Of a stretch of 64,000 bases of DNA, positions 55,176 through 63,286 are shown piece after piece; within the stretch, counting starts at the first letter, position 1, and each line of letters opens with the position of its first letter. The stretch is taken from NCBI RefSeq assembly GCF_001696685.1, contig NZ_MBFG01000001.1:1-64000 (forward strand), written 5' to 3'. Both the position numbers and the translations under genes were made by a program. The notes beneath the pieces were generated by a model. That model searched no databases. It had not been told where the DNA came from and saw nothing but the letters and a program-made list of their open reading frames with translations. Source of the DNA: Nosocomiicoccus ampullae (GTDB lineage Bacteria > Bacillota > Bacilli > Staphylococcales > Salinicoccaceae).

Positions 55176-55745
55176 TTAATTCGACTCTAATGCATTATAA
55201 AAACGTTCAACTTTAACGGGTGTATCTTTTTTTGTAATGTTAAACGTATCTAACAGCTCATTGAAGACCGTCTCTTTCGACACGTCATCTACTTCAAATT
55301 CGATTTCGTAATCTTCATGACCTAAATATGTACTGTAATCTAAAACGAGTGTTCCACCATTATAATCTATTTCTTTACGAAGTGTCGTTAATTTGCCTAC
55401 GACACGTAATGTTCGGTTAATTAAATGACTACGTATAATTAAAAACATCGGACGACTGAGCATATCTTTATTTACAATATCTCCGATATGTATATCTTCA
55501 TAAAGAGGGTTGTGAAACTCTTCAGTCACGTGTTCATCCATCGGAACTTTTAGCGTCAACATATTCATATCTTCACGCTTTCGAATACGTAGCATTAAGT
55601 GATTACTTCTTAAATCGAAACGGTCCGTATCGACGTAGTAATTCGTCTGAGAGACAGCTTCAACATCTTTAAATAACGCACGTTCTATATTTTCAAATTC
55701 ATCTTTAGTTAATAAGTTTTTAAATTCAATTTCAGTCTCTTGCAT
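55176..55745 (-). CDS. yjbK: CYTH domain triphosphatase-like protein
   Basis: A 189-residue CYTH tunnel-fold protein. The N-terminal ExExK-like motif is ETEIEFK, and regularly spaced basic and acidic residues (LRIRKREDMNMLTLK, YEIEFEVDD) line the triphosphate tunnel. Relatives hydrolyse tripolyphosphate or bind nucleotides. It is the first gene of the minus-strand cluster CYTH-trHb-spxH, divergent from the UPF0738/relQ/nadK/mgtE operon. Confidence 0.88.
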   Translation of the reverse strand: MQETEIEFKNLLTKDEFENIERALFKDVEAVSQTNYYVDTDRFDLRSNHLMLRIRKREDMNMLTLKVPMDEHVTEEFHNPLYEDIHIGDIVNKDMLSRPMFLIIRSHLINRTLRVVGKLTTLRKEIDYNGGTLVLDYSTYLGHEDYEIEFEVDDVSKETVFNELLDTFNITKKDTPVKVERFYNALESN

Positions 55746-55860
55746 AATGACCTCCTATTCATTATTATTGCGATTTCATAAGATTAAGTAAAGCATTACA
55801 CATTAAGTACGTCGAAAGGGTACAAGTGTGGTAGAATAAGTACCGGTAGAGGTGAAAGTA

Positions 55861-56211
55861 ATGGATATATATATTAATGAAATTAAATATGAAGACGATA
55901 CATTAAAATGTTATGTTGAAAATGATTTGACGAATAAAACACTCATAAGTACAGAGCAAATGATTGTAGACTCTGATAACTTTACGATTATTTACATATT
56001 AGATGATGGTGAAGAGTACATCCGCACACATTTCGTATCCGAAACGTGGGAAATGTTAGCGAGATACTATAACAAAACTGTCACTGTAAACGATCAAGTA
56101 GAGCTTAAAGAGTTTTTCACGGAATTAGATGTGTTACTCGACAATATTAAAGATAATAGTAATTATGGCAAAGAGTTTGAAGGTAAAATTGTAGAAACTT
56201 TTACAATTTAA
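55861..56211 (+). CDS. UPF0738 family protein
   Basis: A 116-residue protein matching the UPF0738 family, found upstream of relQ in staphylococci. Diagnostic stretches include IYINEIKYEDDTLKCY, the LVDSDN-like MIVDSDNFTIIYILDDG segment, FVSETWEMLARYY and DNIKDNSNYGKEF. No catalytic motif is seen and the function is unknown. The start is the ATG at 55861, 6 nt after GAGGTG. relQ follows after 15 nt, so it is the first gene of the plus-strand operon. Confidence 0.82.
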   Translation: MDIYINEIKYEDDTLKCYVENDLTNKTLISTEQMIVDSDNFTIIYILDDGEEYIRTHFVSETWEMLARYYNKTVTVNDQVELKEFFTELDVLLDNIKDNSNYGKEFEGKIVETFTI

Positions 56212-56226
56212 AAGGGGGCTTAAAAT

Positions 56227-56847
56227 ATGGATGAGTGGAGCGTATTTTTATCTCCGTATCGACAAGCCATCGATGAACTTAAAATTAAGTTAAAAGGTAT
56301 TCGACAAGAATATAAATTAACGAACCGTTCGTCTCCAATAGAATTTGTTACTGCAAGAGTAAAGCCAGTACAAAGTATTATTGAGAAGGCGAGTAAAAAT
56401 AATATCTCTTATGACGAACTTAGAAAAGATATGTACGACATCGCTGGTGTCCGTATTATGTGCCAGTTCGTCGATGATATTATGATTATTAGAGACTTAA
56501 TCGATAAGCGAGAAGATATGAGAATTATCGAAGAGCGTGATTATATTAAACATACGAAAGAAAGTGGATATCGTTCGTATCACATCATTATAGAATACCC
56601 AGTTTCAACAGTAGACGGTACGGTAAATATATTAGCTGAAATTCAAATCCGTACACTTTCTATGAACTTTTGGGCGACGATTGAACACTCGCTGAACTAC
56701 AAATATAAAGGTGAGTACCCAGTAGAAATTAAAGAAAGACTTCAAAATGCAGCGGACGCTGCGTATCAGCTCGACCAAGAAATGTCATTAATACGTGAGG
56801 AAGTTCAAGAGGCACAGAAGTTCTTTTCTAAGAAGCGCAACATCTAA
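56227..56847 (+). CDS. relQ: small alarmone synthetase RelQ
   Basis: A 206-residue (p)ppGpp synthetase with only the synthetase domain. The signature YDIAGVRIMCQFVDDI (about residues 72-87), the ExGYRSYH-like SGYRSYHIII and the EIQIRTLSMNFWATIEH segments are intact. It produces pppGpp/ppGpp under envelope stress in related species; tetrameric allostery is known for RelQ. It lies in an operon with UPF0738, nadK and mgtE. Confidence 0.95.
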   Translation: MDEWSVFLSPYRQAIDELKIKLKGIRQEYKLTNRSSPIEFVTARVKPVQSIIEKASKNNISYDELRKDMYDIAGVRIMCQFVDDIMIIRDLIDKREDMRIIEERDYIKHTKESGYRSYHIIIEYPVSTVDGTVNILAEIQIRTLSMNFWATIEHSLNYKYKGEYPVEIKERLQNAADAAYQLDQEMSLIREEVQEAQKFFSKKRNI

Positions 56848-56864
56848 ACGAGGAGGAGATAATT

Positions 56865-57662
56865 ATGCGATTTACAGTTATCTCAAAAAACGACGAAAAG
56901 TCAAAGTATACACGCGAGTATTTAATTCAAGGGATGAAAAAACGCGGTATGGAAGAAGATAATATACATCCGGAAATTATTATCTCCGTCGGTGGCGATG
57001 GAACGTTACTCGGTGCGTTTCATATGTATCAACATTTATTAAAAGAAACGATGTTTGTCGGTGTCCATACTGGAAACCTTGGATTTTACGCAGACTTTCA
57101 TCCAGAAGAAGCGGACCTGTTAATAGACTTAATAGACCGTGGGAAATTTGTTGAAACAGAATTCCCATTAGTCGCTGTTACAGTAAATACAGATGACGGT
57201 GAAGAACGTCATCTCGCGTTAAATGAGACGACATTAAAAATGGTACAAGGGTCGACGCTTGCGGTGGATGTTGGTATCGGTGGGAAACATTTTGAAAAGT
57301 TTAGAGGAGACGGTATTTGTGTGTCCACACCGTCTGGTTCTACAGCATACAACAAGTCACTGGGTGGTGCGTTAATTCACCCGTCATTTCGATCGATTCA
57401 ACTTACAGAAATCGCATCGATTAACAACCGAGTATTTAGAACGATTGGTTCATCGATTATTTTACCGAGCCATCACACGTTAAACGTGTATCCAAATAAA
57501 GCAGATACGCATTTACTGACAATCGATCACCTACATTTTCAGAAAAATGGTATTCGTTCAATTGAATATCAAGTGGCAGAGGAAACGATAAAATTTGCCC
57601 GTTTTAGACATTTTCCATTTTGGCATCGAGTCAGGGAGTCGTTTATATCAAGTGAGAGGTGA
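56865..57662 (+). CDS. nadK: NAD kinase
   Basis: A 265-residue NAD+ kinase producing NADP+. The GGDGTLLGAFH motif (about residues 45-55) and the NAD-binding GDGICVSTPSGSTAYNKSLGG (about 150-170) are intact. GGAGGAG precedes the ATG. The stop codon overlaps the ribosome-site region of mgtE (57655-57663), so the two are translationally linked. Confidence 0.96.
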   Translation: MRFTVISKNDEKSKYTREYLIQGMKKRGMEEDNIHPEIIISVGGDGTLLGAFHMYQHLLKETMFVGVHTGNLGFYADFHPEEADLLIDLIDRGKFVETEFPLVAVTVNTDDGEERHLALNETTLKMVQGSTLAVDVGIGGKHFEKFRGDGICVSTPSGSTAYNKSLGGALIHPSFRSIQLTEIASINNRVFRTIGSSIILPSHHTLNVYPNKADTHLLTIDHLHFQKNGIRSIEYQVAEETIKFARFRHFPFWHRVRESFISSER

Positions 57663-57667
57663 GTAAG

Positions 57668-59071
57668 ATGTCAGTTGAAACAGAAGAAAAAGACTACACA
57701 AAACATGTGGAAGACATAGAGATAAAAGCAGCATATGATAACTTGATTATGCTGTTAGAACAAGAATCTTATGAGCCGTTTCGAGAAGAGTTTTTAAAAC
57801 TCCACGAATACGAACAAGGTGAGTTCTTCAGTCTATTAAATGATGAAGATAGAGAAAAATTATATCATTTACTCAGTCCAAAAGAAGTGGCGGATTTCTT
57901 TGACACGCTATCTATTTCGAATGAGGAAATGGAAGAGATTTTAACAAGTATGGACGCGAGATACGCTGCACAAGTACTCGGTGCAATGCAGTACGACAAC
58001 GCAGCGGACATTATGAACTTCTTACCAAAAGAAGTCATGATGAGCTTCTTAGCACTAATGAAAAAAGAAGACCGCGAAGAAATTCGTATATTAATGAACT
58101 ACGAAGATGATACTGCGGGAGGTATCATGACGACGGAGTTCGTCTCAATCGACAGTGAAATGACTGTCCATGAGGCGATGGTGCACTTAAGGAAAGTAGC
58201 TCCAGATAGCGAGACGATCTACTACTTATTTGTCACTGATATTAACAACAAACTCGTCGGTATTATTTCGCTTAGAGATTTAATAATTGCGGATGAAGAC
58301 GAATATATTGGCGATATTATGAAAGAACGTGTCATCTCGGTAAATGTCGCAGACGACCAAGAACAAGTTGCGTACATGATGAGAGACTATGACTTCTTAG
58401 CAGTACCAGTTCTAGATTATCAAGAACACTTAGTCGGTATCATTACTGCCGACGATATCATGGACGTTATCCAAGAAGAAGCAGAGGAAGACTACTATAG
58501 ACTTGCCGGTATGAGTGATGAAGGGTCACCACTTGACGATTCATCATTTACAGCAGCTAAAAAGAGACTTCCATGGCTCATTGGTTTAACGCTTATGGGT
58601 ATGATTACCGCGACGATGTTATCTACGTTTGAAGAAACGCTTGAAAAAGTAGCGTTACTCGGAGCGTTTATACCGATTATCGGTGGAATGTCAGGGAATG
58701 CTGGGACGCAAAGTTTAGCGGTCGCTGTCCGTGGACTTGCTACAGGTGAAATTAAACGTGTGAGCCTATTAAAACTTGCGATTAAAGATATTCTTACAGG
58801 TATGATGACAGGGTTCACTTGCGCGGTATTACTATTCATTATCATTACGATTCTATTCGGACAACCTGTCGTCGGAATTATTGTAAGTATTTCATTATTT
58901 GTAGCGATGACATTTGCGACGTTGTCTGGAACATTTATACCGATGGGGATGTCAAAGTTTGGAATTGACCCTGCAGTAGCAAGTGGTCCGTTTATTACAA
59001 CATCGAACGATATTATTAGTTTAATGATCTATTTCTCACTCGCAAATGCATTAATGAGTGCTTTAGTATAG
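57668..59071 (+). CDS. mgtE: magnesium transporter MgtE
   Basis: A 467-residue Mg2+ channel. Order: acidic MgtE N-domain (to about residue 140), a pair of CBS domains (about 150-275), a connecting helix and five membrane helices at the C-terminus, with GGMSGNAGTQ at the pore region. Cytosolic Mg2+ closes it through the N and CBS domains. The start is the ATG at 57668 after GAGAGGTGAG; the GTG at 57659 lies inside that site. A typical MgtE is about 450 residues. Confidence 0.95.
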   Translation: MSVETEEKDYTKHVEDIEIKAAYDNLIMLLEQESYEPFREEFLKLHEYEQGEFFSLLNDEDREKLYHLLSPKEVADFFDTLSISNEEMEEILTSMDARYAAQVLGAMQYDNAADIMNFLPKEVMMSFLALMKKEDREEIRILMNYEDDTAGGIMTTEFVSIDSEMTVHEAMVHLRKVAPDSETIYYLFVTDINNKLVGIISLRDLIIADEDEYIGDIMKERVISVNVADDQEQVAYMMRDYDFLAVPVLDYQEHLVGIITADDIMDVIQEEAEEDYYRLAGMSDEGSPLDDSSFTAAKKRLPWLIGLTLMGMITATMLSTFEETLEKVALLGAFIPIIGGMSGNAGTQSLAVAVRGLATGEIKRVSLLKLAIKDILTGMMTGFTCAVLLFIIITILFGQPVVGIIVSISLFVAMTFATLSGTFIPMGMSKFGIDPAVASGPFITTSNDIISLMIYFSLANALMSALV

Positions 59072-59078
59072 ATTTTCG

Positions 59079-59107
59079 TTGCATTTTTTTGAGAATCAAT
59101 TTAAAAT
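59079..59107 (+). promoter_or_regulatory. fabI promoter
   Basis: TTGCAT (59079-59084), 17-nt spacer, TAAAAT (59102-59107). The FapR box begins at the last base of the -10. Confidence 0.65.
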
Positions 59108-59123
59108 TAGTAGTAGGTACTAA
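59107..59123 (+). promoter_or_regulatory. FapR operator of fabI
   Basis: TTAGTAGTAGGTACTAA, a near match of the FapR palindrome, positioned over the transcription start. It is the second such box in the window. Confidence 0.9.
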
Positions 59124-59141
59124 TAAGAATGGGGGATTCTC

Positions 59142-59909
59142 ATGGATTTAAAAGGTAAAACATATGTAGTAATGGGTGTTGCGAACCAACGTTCAATTGC
59201 TTGGGGAGCAGCGCGTGCATTAGACAAAGCGGGAGCGAATATCGTATTCACGACGTTAAACGACCGTTTTAAAGATCAAATCGAAAAGTTAAAAGGTGAA
59301 CTCGAAGGCGACCATGACTTCATGGTAAACTGTGACGTTACGTCAGACGAAGACGTTGAGCGTGCATTTAAAGAAATCGGTGAACACACAGGTGGGATTG
59401 ATGGTGTGTTACACGCAATTGCATTTGCGAATAAAGACGAGTTAAAAGGTGGATACTCTGAAACATCACGTGCAGGATTCCAACTTGCATTAGACATTTC
59501 AGCATATTCTCTTGCGATCGTTTCAAAAGAAGCGAAGAAAATCTTAAACCCAGGTGGGTCAATCGTAACGATGACTTACTTAGGTGGAGAGCGTGCACTT
59601 CCAAACTATAACGTTATGGGTGTTGCGAAAGCGGCATTAGAAGCAAGTGTTAAATACTTAGCACTTGACCTTGGTGAAGATGGATACCGTGTAAACGCGG
59701 TATCAGCTGGTCCAATTCGTACGTTAAGTTCATCAGGAATTGGTGAATTCAAAACGATTCTTAAAGAAATCGAAGAACGTGCACCATTAAAGAGAAACGT
59801 CGACCAATTAGAAGTTGGTAATGCTGTAATGTTCTTATTATCAGATTTAGCATCAGGAATTACAGGAGAAGTATTACACGTCGACTCAGGATATCACGCA
59901 ATGGCATAA
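59142..59909 (+). CDS. fabI: enoyl-ACP reductase FabI
   Basis: A 255-residue SDR-family enoyl-ACP reductase, the last step of each elongation cycle and the target of triclosan. Catalytic Tyr146 and Tyr156 with Lys163 (Y-x6-K spacing of NYNVMGVAK) correspond to Tyr147/Tyr157/Lys164 in S. aureus FabI. The cofactor segment MGVANQRSIAWG is at the N-terminus. It is monocistronic, under FapR, and far from fabHF only on the map, sharing their regulator. Confidence 0.96.
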   Translation: MDLKGKTYVVMGVANQRSIAWGAARALDKAGANIVFTTLNDRFKDQIEKLKGELEGDHDFMVNCDVTSDEDVERAFKEIGEHTGGIDGVLHAIAFANKDELKGGYSETSRAGFQLALDISAYSLAIVSKEAKKILNPGGSIVTMTYLGGERALPNYNVMGVAKAALEASVKYLALDLGEDGYRVNAVSAGPIRTLSSSGIGEFKTILKEIEERAPLKRNVDQLEVGNAVMFLLSDLASGITGEVLHVDSGYHAMA

Positions 59910-59916
59910 AAATTAA

Positions 59917-59947
59917 GCTAAGACCATCTGGTCTTAGCTTTTTTATC
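59917..59947. terminator. terminator between fabI and the esterase
   Basis: Stem AAGCTAAGACC (59917-59927) / GGTCTTAGCTT (59932-59942) followed by TTTTATC; the convergent esterase gene ends at 59949. Confidence 0.9.
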
Positions 59948-59948
59948 T

Positions 59949-60674
59949 TTACACTCCATAAAAGAATCTAAGTGCGTGTTCAATTTCTGGTTTCCACGTC
60001 TTCCATATATGGCCACCGTCTAGCTCTTTATACTCGTATCGTTCTGGAATTGAAAAGAGCACTTCGTTTAATTCGCGGTTTGGATCTAAGAAGTTCGCTT
60101 GTCTGCCTGTAATTGTTATGAAATCTTGCTCTTCAAGTCCGATTGTATGGTAAAGATGAATGTTTTCAGTGCCTTCTCTTTCGATAATTTCATTATAAAA
60201 TTCATCAGTAACCTCGGGACTAAAAGCGAGAACATTTTTAAACATTTTTGGGTAATTAATCGCGAGTTTAATACTGAAACTACCCGCTAAGCTTTCACCC
60301 ATTAAAGCTCTACTGTCGCGATTTTGAATTGTAGGAAACGTATCGTCGACAAACGGAACAAATTCTTTAGCTATAAATTCCATAAACTCGTCTGTATGTT
60401 CACCTTCTGGTTGGAAGTGATGGTTACGCCACTCGACACTCGGGTATGGGATTCCGACGATAATCGCAGCTTCTATCTCACCATCTTTAAAAAGTCGTTC
60501 GTAAATACGATTGATTTGACCGTATTTAAAAAAGTCTTGTGAGTCAAACGTATAATAGACATTATATTTACGATTTTCGTCAAAATCTTTTGGTATATAG
60601 TACTCGAACATAATCGTTTCGTTTAAAATATTGGAATGTATTTCATTGTTATGAATGCCTGTTGTAAAATCCAT
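59949..60674 (-). CDS. putative esterase (esterase D/enterochelin esterase fold)
   Basis: A 241-residue alpha/beta hydrolase. The nucleophile elbow is LMGESLAGSFS (Ser near residue 136 of a GxSxxG motif), and GGHIWKTW near residue 227 supplies the likely catalytic His; an acidic residue in FSPEV or nearby could complete the triad. It lacks a signal peptide. The substrate is unknown; related proteins hydrolyse siderophore esters or carboxylic esters, and no siderophore genes are visible here. Confidence 0.8.
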   Translation of the reverse strand: MDFTTGIHNNEIHSNILNETIMFEYYIPKDFDENRKYNVYYTFDSQDFFKYGQINRIYERLFKDGEIEAAIIVGIPYPSVEWRNHHFQPEGEHTDEFMEFIAKEFVPFVDDTFPTIQNRDSRALMGESLAGSFSIKLAINYPKMFKNVLAFSPEVTDEFYNEIIEREGTENIHLYHTIGLEEQDFITITGRQANFLDPNRELNEVLFSIPERYEYKELDGGHIWKTWKPEIEHALRFFYGV

Positions 60675-60800
60675 TGTTATCTCCTTTTTATATATAGTGT
60701 AACGTATTTACAAAATATTGCAGTTAATCAGGATAATTCTTTCAACTATTTCTTGCATTCAATGATATAATAAAAACAAGTTTCGAAAGGAGACAAGTCT

Positions 60801-61907
60801 ATGCTGAATAAGATTTGGTTTCAAAGTGGTGTAGCGCTGATTATGACGCTCATCATTATATACATGACAGTGAAAGTACAGTATATATTTGTACCGTTTT
60901 TCCAAATCATTGCGACAATTTTCGTACCTGTACTACTTGCTGGCGTCTTATTTTACATTACGATTCCAATTCAAGAATACCTAGAACGCCATAGCGCACC
61001 ACGCTGGCTATCGATGACTTCTGTATTTTTAATTATTGCAATCGTTCTAACTGTATTATCAATCTCAGTTATTCCGGTAATCACTGAGCAAGTTCAAAAC
61101 TTAATTACACGTGGACCGCTCATTCAACGTGAAATTCAAAGCTTCATGAACACAGTAATTACTCAAAGGGACCGTTTACCGTTTGAAGTAAATTTAGATG
61201 AAATAACGAATCAAGTATTTGAAACAGGGTCTACGATGTTTAGTAGCGTCGTAGCGAATGCATTTAAAATTATAATGAGTACAGTATCGATTGTGATTTC
61301 ACTTATTTTAGTACCATTTTTCTTTATCTTTATGTTAAAAGATCACGAAAAATTTGTACCGACAATTACACGTCCATTTACAGGTCGTTTTAAATTATTT
61401 TTACTCGATACGATTAAAGATATCGATAAAACACTCCGTGCATTTATACAAGGACAAATGCTCGTGTCGTTTATATTATGTATTATTTTATTTATCGGTT
61501 ATCAGATTATCGGTTTAGATTACGCACTATTACTCGCGGTGTTTGCGCTATTTATGAACGTCGTACCGTTCGTTGGACCATGGGTCGCATTTTTACCAGC
61601 AGCGATTTTAGCGCTCATTCAAGATCCAATTATGTTCATTTGGGTATCACTCATCACACTTGCAGCGCAGCAAATCGAGTCGAATATCATTACGCCAAAC
61701 GTTATGGGTCAGCAACTTGCGTTACATCCTTTAACAGTTATTACAATTGTACTTGCAGCAGGAAATATCGCAGGATTCTTAGGAATTTTAATTGCGATTC
61801 CGACATACGCTGTTTTAAAATCCATCGTTCAAAACATCTGGCGTTATAGACGTGATTTAAGTCAAACGTTAATAAGTGACGTTAAAGTACCAAAACAAAA
61901 GTATTAA
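60801..61907 (+). CDS. AI-2E family membrane protein
   Basis: A 368-residue PerM/AI-2E transporter family protein with seven to eight membrane helices. Typical segments are the N-terminal LLAGVLFYITIPIQEYLER, the central soluble loop (about residues 100-155), and FALFMNVVPFVGPWVAFLPAAILALIQDP plus the C-terminal ESNIITPNVMGQQLALHPLTVI. Members export small molecules or sodium/proton exchange partners; the substrate here is unknown. An extended -10 (TGATATAAT, 60763-60771) and GAAAGGAG ribosome site precede it. Confidence 0.87.
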   Translation: MLNKIWFQSGVALIMTLIIIYMTVKVQYIFVPFFQIIATIFVPVLLAGVLFYITIPIQEYLERHSAPRWLSMTSVFLIIAIVLTVLSISVIPVITEQVQNLITRGPLIQREIQSFMNTVITQRDRLPFEVNLDEITNQVFETGSTMFSSVVANAFKIIMSTVSIVISLILVPFFFIFMLKDHEKFVPTITRPFTGRFKLFLLDTIKDIDKTLRAFIQGQMLVSFILCIILFIGYQIIGLDYALLLAVFALFMNVVPFVGPWVAFLPAAILALIQDPIMFIWVSLITLAAQQIESNIITPNVMGQQLALHPLTVITIVLAAGNIAGFLGILIAIPTYAVLKSIVQNIWRYRRDLSQTLISDVKVPKQKY

Positions 61908-61914
61908 ATAGCTT

Positions 61915-61960
61915 AATCCTCTCCTGTACTCGATATATAGAGCAAGGAGGGGATTTTTTT
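61915..61960 (+). terminator. terminator whose 3' arm carries the M23-gene ribosome site
   Basis: Stem AATCCTCTCCT (61915-61925) / AGGAGGGGATT (61945-61955; one G-U pair) followed by T residues. The TTG start at 61959 lies within the T run, and the perfect Shine-Dalgarno AAGGAGG forms the 3' arm. Confidence 0.8.
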
Positions 61961-62648
61961 GAATCCAATTAATACTTTAAAGAAACATAATTTTAAAATG
62001 ACGAGTAATCCGCATGCGATGACGCCGTTTGGATTTAGAAATTATATTGTGAATGGATTTAATTATGACGCGTATTGTGGAGGGTTTCACAGAGCGTATG
62101 ATTTTGCAAAACATGACGGTGCAGCGATTCCTGCAGTGATGAGCGGGGTCGTCGTACAAGGGACGAGTAATTACGGAAATTTTGGTGGAACAGTCGTAAT
62201 TGCAAACAAAGCACTTGGTTACCAAGTAATATACGGCCATTTAAAGAGAAATTTAATCGTGACAATCGGTCAACATGTGAAGTACGGTGAAACAATTGGA
62301 TATCAAGGAGATACAAACAATTTAAATGCACCTATGGCAAGCCATCTTCACATTCAGTTTCAGCGATATGGGTATTTAAAAGAAAAAGATTTTGTATGCA
62401 ATGGTATTAGTGCATACGATATTGATTTAAGAAAAGATCGATATTTTAACGGGATATTTATCCCGAAATACAATATGAACATTAGAAATAAACCGAGCTT
62501 AAAAGGGGAAGTTATTTCATCTGCACAACCGAATGATAGATTACAGTTTAGAACAGTAACTTATAAAGACGGACACTATTGGTTAAAGTTAAATATTGGA
62601 TATGTGTCATCTGGTACTCAACAAAATATTTATGGTCATTTTAAATAA
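61959..62648 (+). CDS. M23 peptidase with SH3 domain, phage-lysin-like
   Basis: A 229-residue protein without a signal peptide. The M23 (lysostaphin-type) metallopeptidase domain covers residues 20-150: zinc ligands His44 and Asp48 (HRAYDF), YGHL, and SHLHIQF with His129 and His131. A C-terminal SH3-type domain starts near residue 168 (MNIRNKPSLKGEVI). The N-terminal half looks like the M23 domain of staphylococcal phage 2638A-type endolysins (from memory), but an amidase domain is absent. Expected to cut the interpeptide bridge of peptidoglycan if released. TTG start at 61959 follows directly on a terminator hairpin. Confidence 0.75.
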   Translation: MNPINTLKKHNFKMTSNPHAMTPFGFRNYIVNGFNYDAYCGGFHRAYDFAKHDGAAIPAVMSGVVVQGTSNYGNFGGTVVIANKALGYQVIYGHLKRNLIVTIGQHVKYGETIGYQGDTNNLNAPMASHLHIQFQRYGYLKEKDFVCNGISAYDIDLRKDRYFNGIFIPKYNMNIRNKPSLKGEVISSAQPNDRLQFRTVTYKDGHYWLKLNIGYVSSGTQQNIYGHFK

Positions 62649-62690
62649 AAAAAGGCTTCAAATCGTTAAGATTTGAAGCCTTTTAATTAT
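62647..62690. terminator. bidirectional terminator after the M23 gene
   Basis: Perfect 14-bp stem AAAAGGCTTCAAAT (62650-62663) / ATTTGAAGCCTTTT (62671-62684). A-rich and T-rich flanks let it act for both the M23 gene and the convergent membrane-protein gene. Confidence 0.9.
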
Positions 62691-63088
62691 TTACGACGAC
62701 CGTTATTTCCGGCACCGTCATCAATTTCTTTTAACATTCTGTTAATTGTAACTTGGTTGAACATTTCAACGACGAAAATTACAATGAATGCATATACAAC
62801 AGCAAATCCAGCTGGTAAGATCGTCCCTTTGACGACAGTTAATACAAGTGCAGGAAGCAATACTGCAGCAATGTATAACACGAGCATCATAATACGATTT
62901 GACTCGATTTGATCTTGTGCTTGTTTAATTCTTGACGCAAACTCACGTGTAACAAAACCTACGTCAGCATCGTTTGCTCTATCAGTATCGTAAACGCGAG
63001 TAACGACTGGTAAGTTCGTATACTTATCTGTCTCATAACGCAGATCCATGTGATCATTTGGCCATCTTAATGCTTCAAAAAACTTCAT
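62687..63088 (-). CDS. two-helix membrane protein, unknown
   Basis: A 133-residue protein with an N-terminal cytosolic domain of about 65 residues followed by two membrane helices (about 69-88 and 92-112) and a charged Gly/Arg/Lys tail. I do not recognise the family. The start is the ATG at 63088 after AAAGGGAGA; the 7-residue upstream extension would overlap that site. The gene lies alone between convergent and divergent neighbours. Confidence 0.65.
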   Translation of the reverse strand: MKFFEALRWPNDHMDLRYETDKYTNLPVVTRVYDTDRANDADVGFVTREFASRIKQAQDQIESNRIMMLVLYIAAVLLPALVLTVVKGTILPAGFAVVYAFIVIFVVEMFNQVTINRMLKEIDDGAGNNGRRK

Positions 63089-63180
63089 TGTGTGGTGTCT
63101 CCCTTTCAATATCCTATTAATACTTTAATTATAGACAATTTTTCACAATTTATAAAGACAATTCGAAAATTATTTCACAA

Positions 63181-63202
63181 TTTTGACATAAAATTGTCAA
63201 AA
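63181..63202 (+). promoter_or_regulatory. perfect inverted repeat at a promoter (operator candidate)
   Basis: TTTTGACA (63181-63188), a 6-nt spacer, TGTCAAAA (63195-63202). The TTGACA inside the left arm is a perfect -35 hexamer, with TATTTA (63205-63210) at 16 nt as a weak -10. Several ACAATT words precede it. Most likely a repressor operator for the Tat-exported protein gene downstream. Confidence 0.55.
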
Positions 63203-63286
63203 CCTATTTATATCTTCTTTAAAAGGTGTACAATTATAGTTATCTATTCTGTTTTTGCAGATGAAAATTATTAAGGAGTGAGGATT

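Noticed and set aside
61478..61849. Alternative 123-residue plus-strand frame inside the AI-2E family gene
   Set aside because: Overlaps a conserved membrane-protein gene in another frame and shows Arg/Tyr/Ser-rich shadow composition.
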